From Saccharothrix sp. HUAS TT1 (lineage in GTDB: Bacteria > Actinomycetota > Actinomycetes > Mycobacteriales > Pseudonocardiaceae), in contig NZ_CP160453.1 in NCBI RefSeq assembly GCF_040744945.1, positions 5,394,001 to 5,458,000 of the forward strand: a DNA stretch of 64,000 nt. Reading direction: 5' to 3'. Positions 1 through 8,167 of this stretch are shown here, piece by piece (the stretch's first letter is position 1; the number at the start of each line of letters is the position of its first letter). A program made the position numbers and the translations under genes. The notes under the pieces are model-generated. The model searched no databases. It was not told the DNA's origin and saw nothing but the letters and a program-made list of their open reading frames with translations.

Positions 1-245
1 GCCACGAAGCTGTAGCCGCTCGCCGGGTTGCGCATGGACACCAGGTCCTTCAGGAACGACACCTGCATCGTCGCGCCGTCCAGCAGCATGCCCCGGTGCC
101 AGCCGAACCTCGGCTGGCGCTCGAAGAACTCCGCCCTCAGCGTCCCGACCTCCGCCAACGCCACCGCGAGCGCCAGGTTCGACGGTCCGAACCCGACGCC
201 GACGACGTCGGCAACCGTGGTGCTCCCGCGCGGTACCGCAGCCAA
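1..245 (-). CDS. L-ornithine/L-lysine N-monooxygenase (SidA/IucD/PvdA family), N-terminal part only
   Basis: Only the first ~81 codons are inside the window; the gene continues past the left edge. The translation shows the FAD-binding motif GVGFGPSNLALA, then FFERQPRFGWHRGM and the family-typical stretch MQVSFLKDLVSMRNP. These are hallmarks of the FAD/NADPH enzymes that hydroxylate the side-chain amine of ornithine or lysine for hydroxamate siderophores and related N-O metabolites. I chose a TTG start at 245-243 because GGAGG lies 8 nt upstream and no ATG or GTG is nearby. It starts 24 bp after the stop of the upstream FAD monooxygenase on the same strand, so the two are probably co-transcribed. 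Ornithine versus lysine cannot be decided from this fragment. Confidence 0.88.
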   Translation of the reverse strand, partial: MAAVPRGSTTVADVVGVGFGPSNLALAVALAEVGTLRAEFFERQPRFGWHRGMLLDGATMQVSFLKDLVSMRNPASGYSFV

Positions 246-269
246 TCGCTCCGCCTCCCCAGTGGCGCG

Positions 270-1451
270 TCAGATGAAGTCGAGCAGCTCCTCGGTCAGC
301 AGGTCCTCCATCGGCATGAGCCCGGCGACGACGGCGAAGTAACCGGAGGTCAGCTCCGGGTCCGCGGCGATCGCGCGCAGCATGGCCAGCCGTGCGCCGG
401 TGACCTCCAGGCGCGCGAGCTGCAGCGTGCCGTGGTAGCTCTCGACCAGTTCGTCGTCCCTTCGAGCGGCCCAGGCGCGCAGGCCGGCGGCCCTCGTGGC
501 GGGGTCGCGCAGGCCGGCGCCGAGCGCGTCGGTCAGCAGCTCGGCCTGCAGGAACGCGTTGGAGATGCCCTGCGCGGTGATCGTGTCCCGGTGGTGCCCG
601 GCGTCGCCGACCAGCGCCCAGCCGGGACCCGCGGCCCGGCGGAAGAAGTTGCGCTGGTCGCCCGTGCCGACCAGCCTGCCGACCTGCTCGCCGCCCGCCA
701 GCTGCTCGAACACCTCGCCCGCCGTGGTGGCCAGGGCGTCCAGGTGCGCGGCGCGCGGGTCGGTGCGGACCTGGTCGAACAGGTCCTGCGGGAAGTACGT
801 GGCCAGGACCGTCGCGCCCCCGTTGGTCGGGATGGTGGCGATCCAGCGGCCGGTGCGCTCGTGGAACCCGAACCCGGTGTCGAGCCCGGTCCACAGCGAG
901 TAGTACACGCAGCTCAGGCGCGGGTCTTCGACCTCGGTGGGCGCCGCGACCAGGTCGGCGACCCGGGAGCGCATGCCGTCCGCGCCGACGACGAGGTGCG
1001 CCCGCGCGGTGACCTCGTCGCCCGAGGGCGCGCGGAACCGCACCCCCGTGACCGCGTCGCCGTCGGTGACCAGGCCCTGCACCGGCGAGGAGTCGGAGAA
1101 CTCGGCGCCCGCCGCCACCGCCGCGTCCACCAGCGCCTGGTCCAGCACGTGGCGGCGGGGGCCGTAGGCGGAGTCGATGCCCCCGAACGCGGGCGCGCGG
1201 CTGCTCAACCGCACGTCGCCGACCGTGTAGGTGACCGTGTCCAGCCGCGGCGCGCCCGAGGCGGTGATCGCGTCCAGCACGCCCCAGCGGGCCAGCCTGG
1301 CCACGCCCGGCTGGTGGATGTAGAGCGTGGACATGGTGTCGGACGGGAACCGGGCGCGGTCCAGCAGCAGCACCCGGTAGCCGCGACGGGCGAGCAGCAG
1401 CGCGGTGGCCGCGCCGGCGCACCGGGCGCCCACCACCACGGCGTCGTACAT
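270..1451 (-). CDS. FAD-dependent monooxygenase (PHBH-like superfamily)
   Basis: A 393-residue flavoprotein. Residues 3-35 form the Rossmann motif VVVGARCAGAATALLLARRG ending in an acidic LLLD strand, a DG motif follows (LVVGADGMRSRVA), and the second FAD motif is WALVGDAGHHRD near residue 290. This layout is that of group A flavin hydroxylases and related geranylgeranyl-reductase-like enzymes acting on small molecules. GAGGAGGG sits about 8 nt before the ATG. It is divergent from the NRPS gene and lies 24 bp upstream of the amino-acid N-hydroxylase, so it probably serves the same product. The substrate is not evident. The family call is firm; the role is inference. Confidence 0.82.
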   Translation of the reverse strand: MYDAVVVGARCAGAATALLLARRGYRVLLLDRARFPSDTMSTLYIHQPGVARLARWGVLDAITASGAPRLDTVTYTVGDVRLSSRAPAFGGIDSAYGPRRHVLDQALVDAAVAAGAEFSDSSPVQGLVTDGDAVTGVRFRAPSGDEVTARAHLVVGADGMRSRVADLVAAPTEVEDPRLSCVYYSLWTGLDTGFGFHERTGRWIATIPTNGGATVLATYFPQDLFDQVRTDPRAAHLDALATTAGEVFEQLAGGEQVGRLVGTGDQRNFFRRAAGPGWALVGDAGHHRDTITAQGISNAFLQAELLTDALGAGLRDPATRAAGLRAWAARRDDELVESYHGTLQLARLEVTGARLAMLRAIAADPELTSGYFAVVAGLMPMEDLLTEELLDFI

Positions 1452-1507
1452 GCCCGCCCTCCTCGACTGCGCGCACCCGGCCTGTCCGGCGACGGTGACA
1501 AATGGCG

Positions 1508-1559
1508 GATAAAGCGATCGGGAAACAGGTCCGCTTAGATCGCGGAATATCGCTTATCG
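1508..1559. promoter_or_regulatory. Imperfect inverted repeat, candidate operator
   Basis: GATAAAGCGATCG at 1508-1520 is mirrored by ATCGCTTATCG at 1549-1559; the arms differ by one extra A. A smaller CCGC...GCGG pair (1531-1545) lies between them. It sits about 57 bp upstream of the start of the minus-strand operon and about 85 bp upstream of the NRPS -35 box, so a regulator bound here could control both directions. Function is inferred only from symmetry and position. Confidence 0.35.
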
Positions 1560-1644
1560 TTCGCAACGTAACTCATCGCCGGACGGAGCGCAACGGGCCG
1601 GAATAGCTGGCGCAGCCAGCGGAAAAGGCCCGTAGTTCGTTGTC

Positions 1645-1673
1645 TTGACAACCCCTGGGGTGGCTGCTGTAGT
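1645..1673 (+). promoter_or_regulatory. Sigma70-like promoter for the NRPS operon
   Basis: A perfect -35 box TTGACA (1645-1650), a 17-bp spacer and TGTAGT (1668-1673; 4 of 6 matches to the -10 consensus). It points towards the NRPS. Transcription would begin near 1680. Confidence 0.5.
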
Positions 1674-1911
1674 GGCCTGGGAGAGCGACGAGCACTGGGG
1701 GTGCGGATGTCACGGGGTTCGTCGCAGTAGTTGTGCCGATTAGGCCGACCGGGTGTTCCAAGACCTGTTCGGACGCGTACGTAATTGCGCGTGGTGGCGT
1801 ACCGGAAATCTTCGGCGCGCCGATCGGGCGCGCAACGCACGATGACGCCGCGAGCCCGGCCCGACCGGGGCGGGCGCGTCCGCGCATGCCCGTGAACGGA
1901 TGGGGATGACG

Positions 1912-4900
1912 ATGGCTGACAGTGTCGCGCAAGCCAGGCGGGAGCTCCTGCGCCGGCTGCTCTCCTCGACGGGCGGCGCACCGGCCGAGCCGGTGCGGAC
2001 TGCCGAACGGCCCGACCGGGTCCCGGCGTCGGCCGCGCAGAACCGCCTGTGGTTCCTCGACCAGCTCAACGGGCCCAACGCCGCCTACAACGTGCCGTTC
2101 GTGCTGCGGCTGCGCGGAACCCTGGACGAGGACGCGCTGTGGTCGTCGCTGGACGACCTGGTGGCGCGGCACGAGGTGCTGCGGACGACGTTCGAGGTCG
2201 AGGACGACGAGGTCCACCAGGTGATCGGGGACGCCCGACCGCTGCCGCGCGAGGTGCTGGACCTGCGCGCGCTGCCCGCCGCCGAGCGCGACCGGGCGGT
2301 GGACGACGCCGTCCGGTCCGCCGCCGCCCGCCCGTTCCGGCTGGACGGCGAGCCGCTGGTGCGGGCGTCGCTGCTGCGGGTGGACGACCGCCTGCACCAC
2401 TTCGTGCTGAACCTGCACCACGTCGTCACCGACGGCTGGTCGGAGACCGTGCTGTTCCGCGAGTTCGGCGAGCTGTACTCGGCGCGGGTCCGCGGCGTGC
2501 CCGCCGACCTGCCGCCGGCCGCCCAGTACGCCGACTACGCGGTGTGGGAGGCGGGCCAGGCGGGCGGCCCGCTGTTCGAGGCGCAGCTCGCGCACTGGCG
2601 CGACCGCCTGTCCGGTCACCTGGGCGAGGCGGGCATCCCGGCCGACCGGCCGCGCCCGGACGGGTCCAGCACGCGCGGCGACAACGTGCCGGTGGCGGTG
2701 CCCGACGACCTGCGGGCCCGGCTCGGCGGCACGTCCCTGTTCACCGGCGTGACGACCGCGCTGGCGGTGCTGCTGCACCGGTACGGCGACCAGGACCGGG
2801 TGATCGTCGGCGTGCCGGTGGTCAACCGCACCCGCGAGGACTGGGAGTCCGCCGTCGGGTTCTTCGCCAACACCGTGGCGCTGCGGGTGGACCTGTCCGA
2901 CAACCCGACGCTGGCGCAGGTCGCCGAACGGGTGACCGCGGAGGTCCTGGACGCCCTCACCCACCAGCACGTCCCGTTCGACCGGGTGGTGGACGCGCTG
3001 GACGCCCAGCGCGGCGCGGGCATGAACCCGGTGTTCCAGGTGATGTGCTCGGTCAACGCCACCACGCCGCCGCCGGCGATGGCCGGGCTGGACGTGCGGC
3101 TGCGGGCGTTGGACAACGACACCGCGAAGTTCGACGTCGAGCTGGCGGTGGAGTACGACGAGCACGGCGTGGAGTGCCGCTTCGAGTACGCCACCGACCT
3201 GTTCGACCGGCCGACCGTGCAGGCGCTGGCCGAGCACTACCGGGTCGTGCTCGACGCGCTGCTGACCGCGCCGGGCACCCGGGTCGGCGACCTCGTGCTG
3301 GCCGACGAGGCGTCGGCGACCGTCGTGCTGGACGGCGTCGAGGCCGTGCTGCGCGACCGTTACGGCGCACCGGTTCCCGTCGGTGTTCCGGGTCGCGTGT
3401 GGACGGACGGCCGCGAGGACGGCCGGGTGGCGCGGGTCCGCCGCGACGGCGTGGTCGAGGCGGTGCGGACCGACGCGGGCACGACGGCGAGCGAGGACTT
3501 CGTCGAGCCGGTCACACCGGTCGAGCGCGAGCTGGCCGCCATGTGGTCCGAAGTGCTCGGCCGGGCCGCGGTGAGCCGGGACGACAACTTCTTCCGCGGC
3601 GCGGGCGGCGACTCGATGCTGGCGACCAAGGTCGTGGTGCGCGTCCGGCGCAAGTGGGGCGTGCGCATCACCGTGCGCCAGATGCTCCAGTTCCCGGTCC
3701 TCAAGGACCTCGCCGCGCACCTCGCGCCGCTGGTGCCCGGGACCGCGCCGGACGACGCCCTGGTGATCGACGCCGCGCCGGCGGTCGAGGACGTGCCGCT
3801 GTCGTTCGCCCAGCAGCGCCTGTGGTTCATCGACCAGCTCGAACCGGACAGCGCCGCCTACAACATCGCCGAACTGCTGGAGATCACCGGGCCGTTGCGC
3901 GTCGACGCCCTGGAACGGGCGCTGAACGCCGTGATCGCGCGGCACGAGGCGCTGCGGACGTCGGTGGCGCTCGTGGACGGCGCGCCCGTGCAGCGGATCG
4001 CGTCCGAGCTGAGGCTCACCCTCTCCGTTGTGGACGGGAGGTCACCGGAAGAGGCGGTGGCGCAGGCGTGGCACGAGGCGGACCGGCCGTTCGACCTGAC
4101 CGCCGGACCCCTGCTGCGCGCCACCCTCTACCCGACGGGCCCGGACCGGCGCCTGCTCGCGCTCAACTGGCACCACCTCGTCTTCGACGGCTGGTCGCAG
4201 GACCTGTTCTTCCGCGAGCTGACCGCGTTCTACGCCCGCGAGACCGGCCGGGACGCGGACGTGCCACCACCGCCGGTGATCCAGTACGCCGACTACACGC
4301 GCTGGCAGCGCGCGGCCCTGCGGGCCGCCGAACTGGTGCGGTTGCAGGACTTCTGGTCCACCGCGCTGGCCGGCGCGCCCGCGCTGCTGGAGCTGCCCAC
4401 CGACCGGCCGCGGCCCGCCGTGCGCGGCACCACCGGCAGCAGCCGGTTCCACGACGTGCCCGCCGACCTGGTCGCCGGCCTGCGCGAGGTCGCCGACCGG
4501 CACGGCGTGACGCTGTACCTGGTGCTGTTCGCCGCGTTCAACGCCCTGCTGGCCCGGCACAGCGGGCAGACCGACATCGTGGTCGGCGGCACCACGGCCA
4601 ACCGCGCCACCGAGGAGACCGAACGCGTCGTCGGCCTGTTCGTCAACACCCTCGCGCTGCGCACGGACGTGTCGGGCAACCCGGCGTTCGGCGAGCTGGC
4701 CGCCCGCGCGCGGGACACCGTCACCGCCGCCTACGCCCACCAGGACCTGCCGTTCGAGCAGGTGGTCGAGCTGCTGCGGGTGGAGCGGTCGTCCAGCCGG
4801 ACACCGCTGTTCCAGGTGCTGTTCGACTACCAGGAGGGCAGCTGGTCCACCCTGGAGCTGGACGGGCTGGCCGTCGAACGGGTGCGCGGCGCGGACAACG

Positions 4901-6954
4901 CGGCCATGTTCGACCTGACGTTCGTCGCCGTGGTGGACGACGACGGGTTGCACTGCGACCTCCAGTACGCCACCGACCTGTTCGACGAGGCCACCGCGGT
5001 GCGGCTGCTGGACCGGTGGGAGACCCTGCTGCGGGCCGTCGTGCGCGACCCGGACGCCCGCCTGTCCGACCTGGACGTGCTGCCGGCCGCCGAGCGCGAG
5101 CTGGTGACGCGCCGGTTCGGCGCGCCGAGGCCCGCGGTCGGCGGCCGGGAACCGGTGCCGGCGCGGATCGCGGCGCACGCCGTGCGGCGGCCCGGCGCGA
5201 CCGCCCTCGTGCAGGGCGACCGGCGGGTGTCGTACGCGGACCTGGACGACCTGTCGGCCCGGCTGGCCGCCCACCTGGTGTCGTCGGGCGTCGGGCGCGG
5301 CGACCTGGTGGTGGTGTGCGCGCCGCGCGGCGTCGAGTACGTGATCGGCTCGTTGGCGGTCATGCGCGCCGGCGCGGTGTACGCCCCCGTCGACGCCGCG
5401 TTCCCCGCCGCCCGCGTGGCGCAGGTGCTGACCACGGCCGGTGCGGCGGCGGTGCTGGTGACGGGGGAGACCCGGGACCTGGTCGACGGGTTCGCGGGCG
5501 TCGTCGTGGCGGTGGACGAGCCGCGCGACCCGGCGCCCGCGCCCGACGTGCCGATCGGCCCCGAGGACGCGGCCTACGCCATCCACACCTCCGGCTCGAC
5601 CGGGCAGCCCAAGGGCGTGCTGCTCGACCACGGCGGCCTGGCGCTGCGCGTCGACTGGTACAACGCCGACTGCGCGACGACCGAGCACGACCGGGTGTCG
5701 CAGATCGCGGGCACCGGGTTCGACGTGTCGGTGCTGGAGATCTGGTCCGCGCTGACCGCCGGGGCCGAGCTGCACCTGGCCGACCCGGACACCACGGCGT
5801 CCGGCGAGCACGCCGTGCGCTGGCTGGCCGAGCACGGCATCACGGTCGGCTTCCTGCCCACGCCGCTGTGCGAGCTGGCGCTGGACGTGCCGTGGCCCGC
5901 CGGCAGCCCGTTGCGGGTGCTGAGCACCGGCGGCGACGCGCTGCGCAAGCGGCCCGCGCCGGACGCGCCGTTCACCCTGCTCAACCTGTACGGCCCGGCC
6001 GAGGCCACGGTGGTGACCACGAGCTGCGCCGTGCCGCCGACCGGGCCGCGGGTGCCGTCCATCGGCATCCCGGTGCCCGGCGCCCGCGTGCACGTGCTCG
6101 ACCGGCACCTCAACCCGGTCGGCGTCGGCGTGCCGGGCGACCTGCACGTCGGCGGCGGGGGAGTGGCGCTGGGCTACGTCGGCCGGCCCGACCTCACCGC
6201 CGACCGGTTCGTGCCGGACCCGTTCGGCTCCGGGGACCGCCTCTACCGCACCGGCGACCTCGTCCGCTGGCTGCCCGACGGCTCGCTGGACTACCTCGGC
6301 CGCATCGACACGCAGGTGCAGCTGCGCGGGTTCCGGGTCGAGCTGGGCGAGGTCGAGGCCGTGCTGCTGGCGCACCCCGACGTCACCGACGCCGTGGTCG
6401 TCGCCCGCGACCTGCCCGGCATCGGCCTACACCTCGTCGCGTACGTCGTGGGCGGCGCGGACGCCGACGACCTCCGCGCGCACCTGCGCGGCAGGCTGCC
6501 GGACTACATGGTGCCGGCCGCGCTGCACCCGCTGCCCGAGCTGCCGCTCAACCGCAGCGGCAAGGTCGACCGGGCCGCGCTGCCCGAACCGGACCGCGCG
6601 GGCGGCGAGGAGCACGTCGCGCCGCGCACGGACGTGGAGGTGGCCGTCGCGGCCATCTGGTGCGAGCTGCTGCGGGTGGACCGCGTCGGCCTGCACGCGA
6701 ACTTCTTCGCGCTGGGCGGGCACTCGCTGCTCGCCACCCAGGTCGTCACGCGCCTGCGCGCGGAACTGCACCGCGACCTGCCCGTCCGACAGCTCTTCGA
6801 GACACCGACCGTGGCCGAGCTGGCCGCGGTCCTGTCCGACGCCCAGACCACCGAGACCGCCGAAACCTCGGGGACAACCGGGACCGCCGGGGCCGTCGAA
6901 CCCGCGGTCGTGCGGCGGGAACGCCGCTTGCAGCAGCTTCCAGTCACCTCCTGA
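1912..6954 (+). CDS. Non-ribosomal peptide synthetase, C-T-C-A-T
   Basis: A 1680-residue NRPS. Domains: condensation 1 (~36-480, HHVVTDG near 168), carrier protein 1 (GGDSM, Ser568), condensation 2 (~615-1050, HHLVFDG from His754), adenylation (~1080-1560, TSGSTGQPKG near 1226, LNRSGKVD at its end) and carrier protein 2 (GGHSL, Ser1605), then a Thr/Glu-rich tail. The first module has no adenylation domain, so carrier 1 must be charged in trans. There is no thioesterase, so release must occur elsewhere. Three in-frame ATGs cluster at 1900-1914; I chose the third because GGGGA lies 5 nt before it. The aminomutase gene follows after 14 bp, which suggests a shared transcript and a beta-amino acid building block. 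The adenylation pocket residues match no specificity code I know. Confidence 0.93.
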   Translation: MADSVAQARRELLRRLLSSTGGAPAEPVRTAERPDRVPASAAQNRLWFLDQLNGPNAAYNVPFVLRLRGTLDEDALWSSLDDLVARHEVLRTTFEVEDDEVHQVIGDARPLPREVLDLRALPAAERDRAVDDAVRSAAARPFRLDGEPLVRASLLRVDDRLHHFVLNLHHVVTDGWSETVLFREFGELYSARVRGVPADLPPAAQYADYAVWEAGQAGGPLFEAQLAHWRDRLSGHLGEAGIPADRPRPDGSSTRGDNVPVAVPDDLRARLGGTSLFTGVTTALAVLLHRYGDQDRVIVGVPVVNRTREDWESAVGFFANTVALRVDLSDNPTLAQVAERVTAEVLDALTHQHVPFDRVVDALDAQRGAGMNPVFQVMCSVNATTPPPAMAGLDVRLRALDNDTAKFDVELAVEYDEHGVECRFEYATDLFDRPTVQALAEHYRVVLDALLTAPGTRVGDLVLADEASATVVLDGVEAVLRDRYGAPVPVGVPGRVWTDGREDGRVARVRRDGVVEAVRTDAGTTASEDFVEPVTPVERELAAMWSEVLGRAAVSRDDNFFRGAGGDSMLATKVVVRVRRKWGVRITVRQMLQFPVLKDLAAHLAPLVPGTAPDDALVIDAAPAVEDVPLSFAQQRLWFIDQLEPDSAAYNIAELLEITGPLRVDALERALNAVIARHEALRTSVALVDGAPVQRIASELRLTLSVVDGRSPEEAVAQAWHEADRPFDLTAGPLLRATLYPTGPDRRLLALNWHHLVFDGWSQDLFFRELTAFYARETGRDADVPPPPVIQYADYTRWQRAALRAAELVRLQDFWSTALAGAPALLELPTDRPRPAVRGTTGSSRFHDVPADLVAGLREVADRHGVTLYLVLFAAFNALLARHSGQTDIVVGGTTANRATEETERVVGLFVNTLALRTDVSGNPAFGELAARARDTVTAAYAHQDLPFEQVVELLRVERSSSRTPLFQVLFDYQEGSWSTLELDGLAVERVRGADNAAMFDLTFVAVVDDDGLHCDLQYATDLFDEATAVRLLDRWETLLRAVVRDPDARLSDLDVLPAAERELVTRRFGAPRPAVGGREPVPARIAAHAVRRPGATALVQGDRRVSYADLDDLSARLAAHLVSSGVGRGDLVVVCAPRGVEYVIGSLAVMRAGAVYAPVDAAFPAARVAQVLTTAGAAAVLVTGETRDLVDGFAGVVVAVDEPRDPAPAPDVPIGPEDAAYAIHTSGSTGQPKGVLLDHGGLALRVDWYNADCATTEHDRVSQIAGTGFDVSVLEIWSALTAGAELHLADPDTTASGEHAVRWLAEHGITVGFLPTPLCELALDVPWPAGSPLRVLSTGGDALRKRPAPDAPFTLLNLYGPAEATVVTTSCAVPPTGPRVPSIGIPVPGARVHVLDRHLNPVGVGVPGDLHVGGGGVALGYVGRPDLTADRFVPDPFGSGDRLYRTGDLVRWLPDGSLDYLGRIDTQVQLRGFRVELGEVEAVLLAHPDVTDAVVVARDLPGIGLHLVAYVVGGADADDLRAHLRGRLPDYMVPAALHPLPELPLNRSGKVDRAALPEPDRAGGEEHVAPRTDVEVAVAAIWCELLRVDRVGLHANFFALGGHSLLATQVVTRLRAELHRDLPVRQLFETPTVAELAAVLSDAQTTETAETSGTTGTAGAVEPAVVRRERRLQQLPVTS

Positions 6955-6968
6955 GCAACGGAGCACAG

Positions 6969-8117
6969 ATGTCGGAGTCATTCGCCGCGCCCGCAGCGGC
7001 GCCGGGAGCGCCTTCCCCCGAGCAGTGGTCGGACTGGCGCTGGCACATGCGCAACCGCGTCACGAACCTCGACAAGCTGCGCCAGTGGGTGAAGGTCAGC
7101 CCCGCGGAGGAAGAGGCGATCGCCGGGACGGCGGGCAAGTACCGCTGGAGCGTCACGCCGTACTACGCGTCCTTGATGGACCCCGAGGACCCCAACTGCC
7201 CGGTCCGGTTGCAGGCCGTGCCGTCGCACGGCGAGATGCTGGAGTTCCCGGACGCCGACGTCGACCCGGTCGGCGACATGTTCTACCGCAAGACCAACCG
7301 CATCGTGCACAAGTACCCCGACCGGGTGATCATGCTGATCACCGAGTCGTGCCCGGTGTACTGCCGGCACTGCACCCGGAAGTTCCACACCACGGACGTG
7401 GAGGGCACGTACTTCCGCGACAACGAGGGCGGCGACTTCGAGGAGGACTTCCGCTACATCCGGGAGCACCCGGAGATCCGCGACGTCCTGCTCACCGGCG
7501 GCGACCCGCTGTCCTACCGGGACGAGAAGCTGGAGGAGATCATCTCCGGCCTGCGCGCCATCCCCAGCGTCGAGATCATCCGCATCGGCAGCAGGTTCCC
7601 CGTGCTGCTGCCGCAGCGGATCACCGACGAGTTCTGCGAGATGCTGGCCCGGCACCACCCGGTGTGGCTGAACACCCACTTCAACCACTCGCGCGAGATC
7701 ACCCCCGAGGCGGCGGCGGCCGTGGACCGGCTGCTGCGCCACGGCGTGCCGGTCGGCAACCAGACCGTGCTGCTCAAGGGCATCAACGACGACGTGGACA
7801 CGATGCGCAAGCTGATGACGGACCTGCTGCGCATCCGGGTCCGGCCGTACTACCTGTACCACTGCGACAACGTCACCGGCGTCTCCCACTTCATGACCTC
7901 CATCGAGAAGGGCTGGGAGATCATGGAGGGCCTGCAGGGGCACATGACCGGCTTCGGCGTGCCCCAGTACGTGGTGACCACGAAGATCGGCAAGATCCCG
8001 GTGAGCCAGCCGTACCACGAGGTGGTGGAGGACGGCTTGGCGCTGCGCAACTACCGGGGGCAGACGATGACCGTCACGGGCGAGCACTACCGGGTGACCA
8101 AACCACCGACCGGGTGA
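6969..8117 (+). CDS. Radical SAM amino-acid 2,3-aminomutase (KamA-like, substrate uncertain)
   Basis: A 382-residue radical SAM/PLP enzyme that moves an alpha-amino group to the beta carbon. The [4Fe-4S] cysteines are Cys128, Cys132 and Cys135 (CPVYCRHC); LLTGGDPL is the SAM-binding GGE-like motif. The presumed PLP lysine is Lys342 in VVTTKIGKIPV. Clostridial lysine 2,3-aminomutase grips the substrate side-chain amine with Asp293 and Asp330. Here the first is kept (Asp300 in YHCDN), but the second is Thr337 and the neighbouring glycine-rich loop is two residues shorter. The substrate may therefore not be plain lysine; arginine, glutamate or an N-hydroxylated lysine are options. It lies 14 bp after the NRPS and ends at a strong terminator. 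Confidence 0.88.
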   Translation: MSESFAAPAAAPGAPSPEQWSDWRWHMRNRVTNLDKLRQWVKVSPAEEEAIAGTAGKYRWSVTPYYASLMDPEDPNCPVRLQAVPSHGEMLEFPDADVDPVGDMFYRKTNRIVHKYPDRVIMLITESCPVYCRHCTRKFHTTDVEGTYFRDNEGGDFEEDFRYIREHPEIRDVLLTGGDPLSYRDEKLEEIISGLRAIPSVEIIRIGSRFPVLLPQRITDEFCEMLARHHPVWLNTHFNHSREITPEAAAAVDRLLRHGVPVGNQTVLLKGINDDVDTMRKLMTDLLRIRVRPYYLYHCDNVTGVSHFMTSIEKGWEIMEGLQGHMTGFGVPQYVVTTKIGKIPVSQPYHEVVEDGLALRNYRGQTMTVTGEHYRVTKPPTG

Positions 8118-8123
8118 GTCGTC

Positions 8124-8160
8124 GCGGTCCGGCCACCCGTGGCGCGGGTGGCCGGACCGC
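8124..8160. terminator. Bidirectional terminator
   Basis: A perfect 16-bp stem, GCGGTCCGGCCACCCG with its complement, around a 5-nt loop. It sits between the convergent aminomutase gene and the unknown gene that ends at 8168. There is no U-tract, as is common in high-GC actinomycetes. Confidence 0.8.
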
Positions 8161-8167
8161 GTTCCCG

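Larger units (their letters stand above)
1452..1911. other. Divergent 460-bp control region between FAD monooxygenase and NRPS
   Basis: No convincing gene. The stretch is more AT-rich than its flanks and holds an inverted repeat (1508-1559) and a sigma70-like promoter towards the NRPS (1645-1673), listed separately. The predicted NRPS mRNA leader would be about 230 nt. I see no recognisable riboswitch in it, and no obvious promoter for the minus-strand operon. Confidence 0.6.

Noticed and set aside
1535..1981. Minus-strand frame in the NRPS control region
   Set aside because: It overlaps the NRPS start, has Arg-rich low-complexity content, and the region looks like a promoter.
6969..8117. 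Calling the aminomutase KamA outright
   Set aside because: One of the two lysine-binding Asp positions is not conserved, so the substrate is left open.
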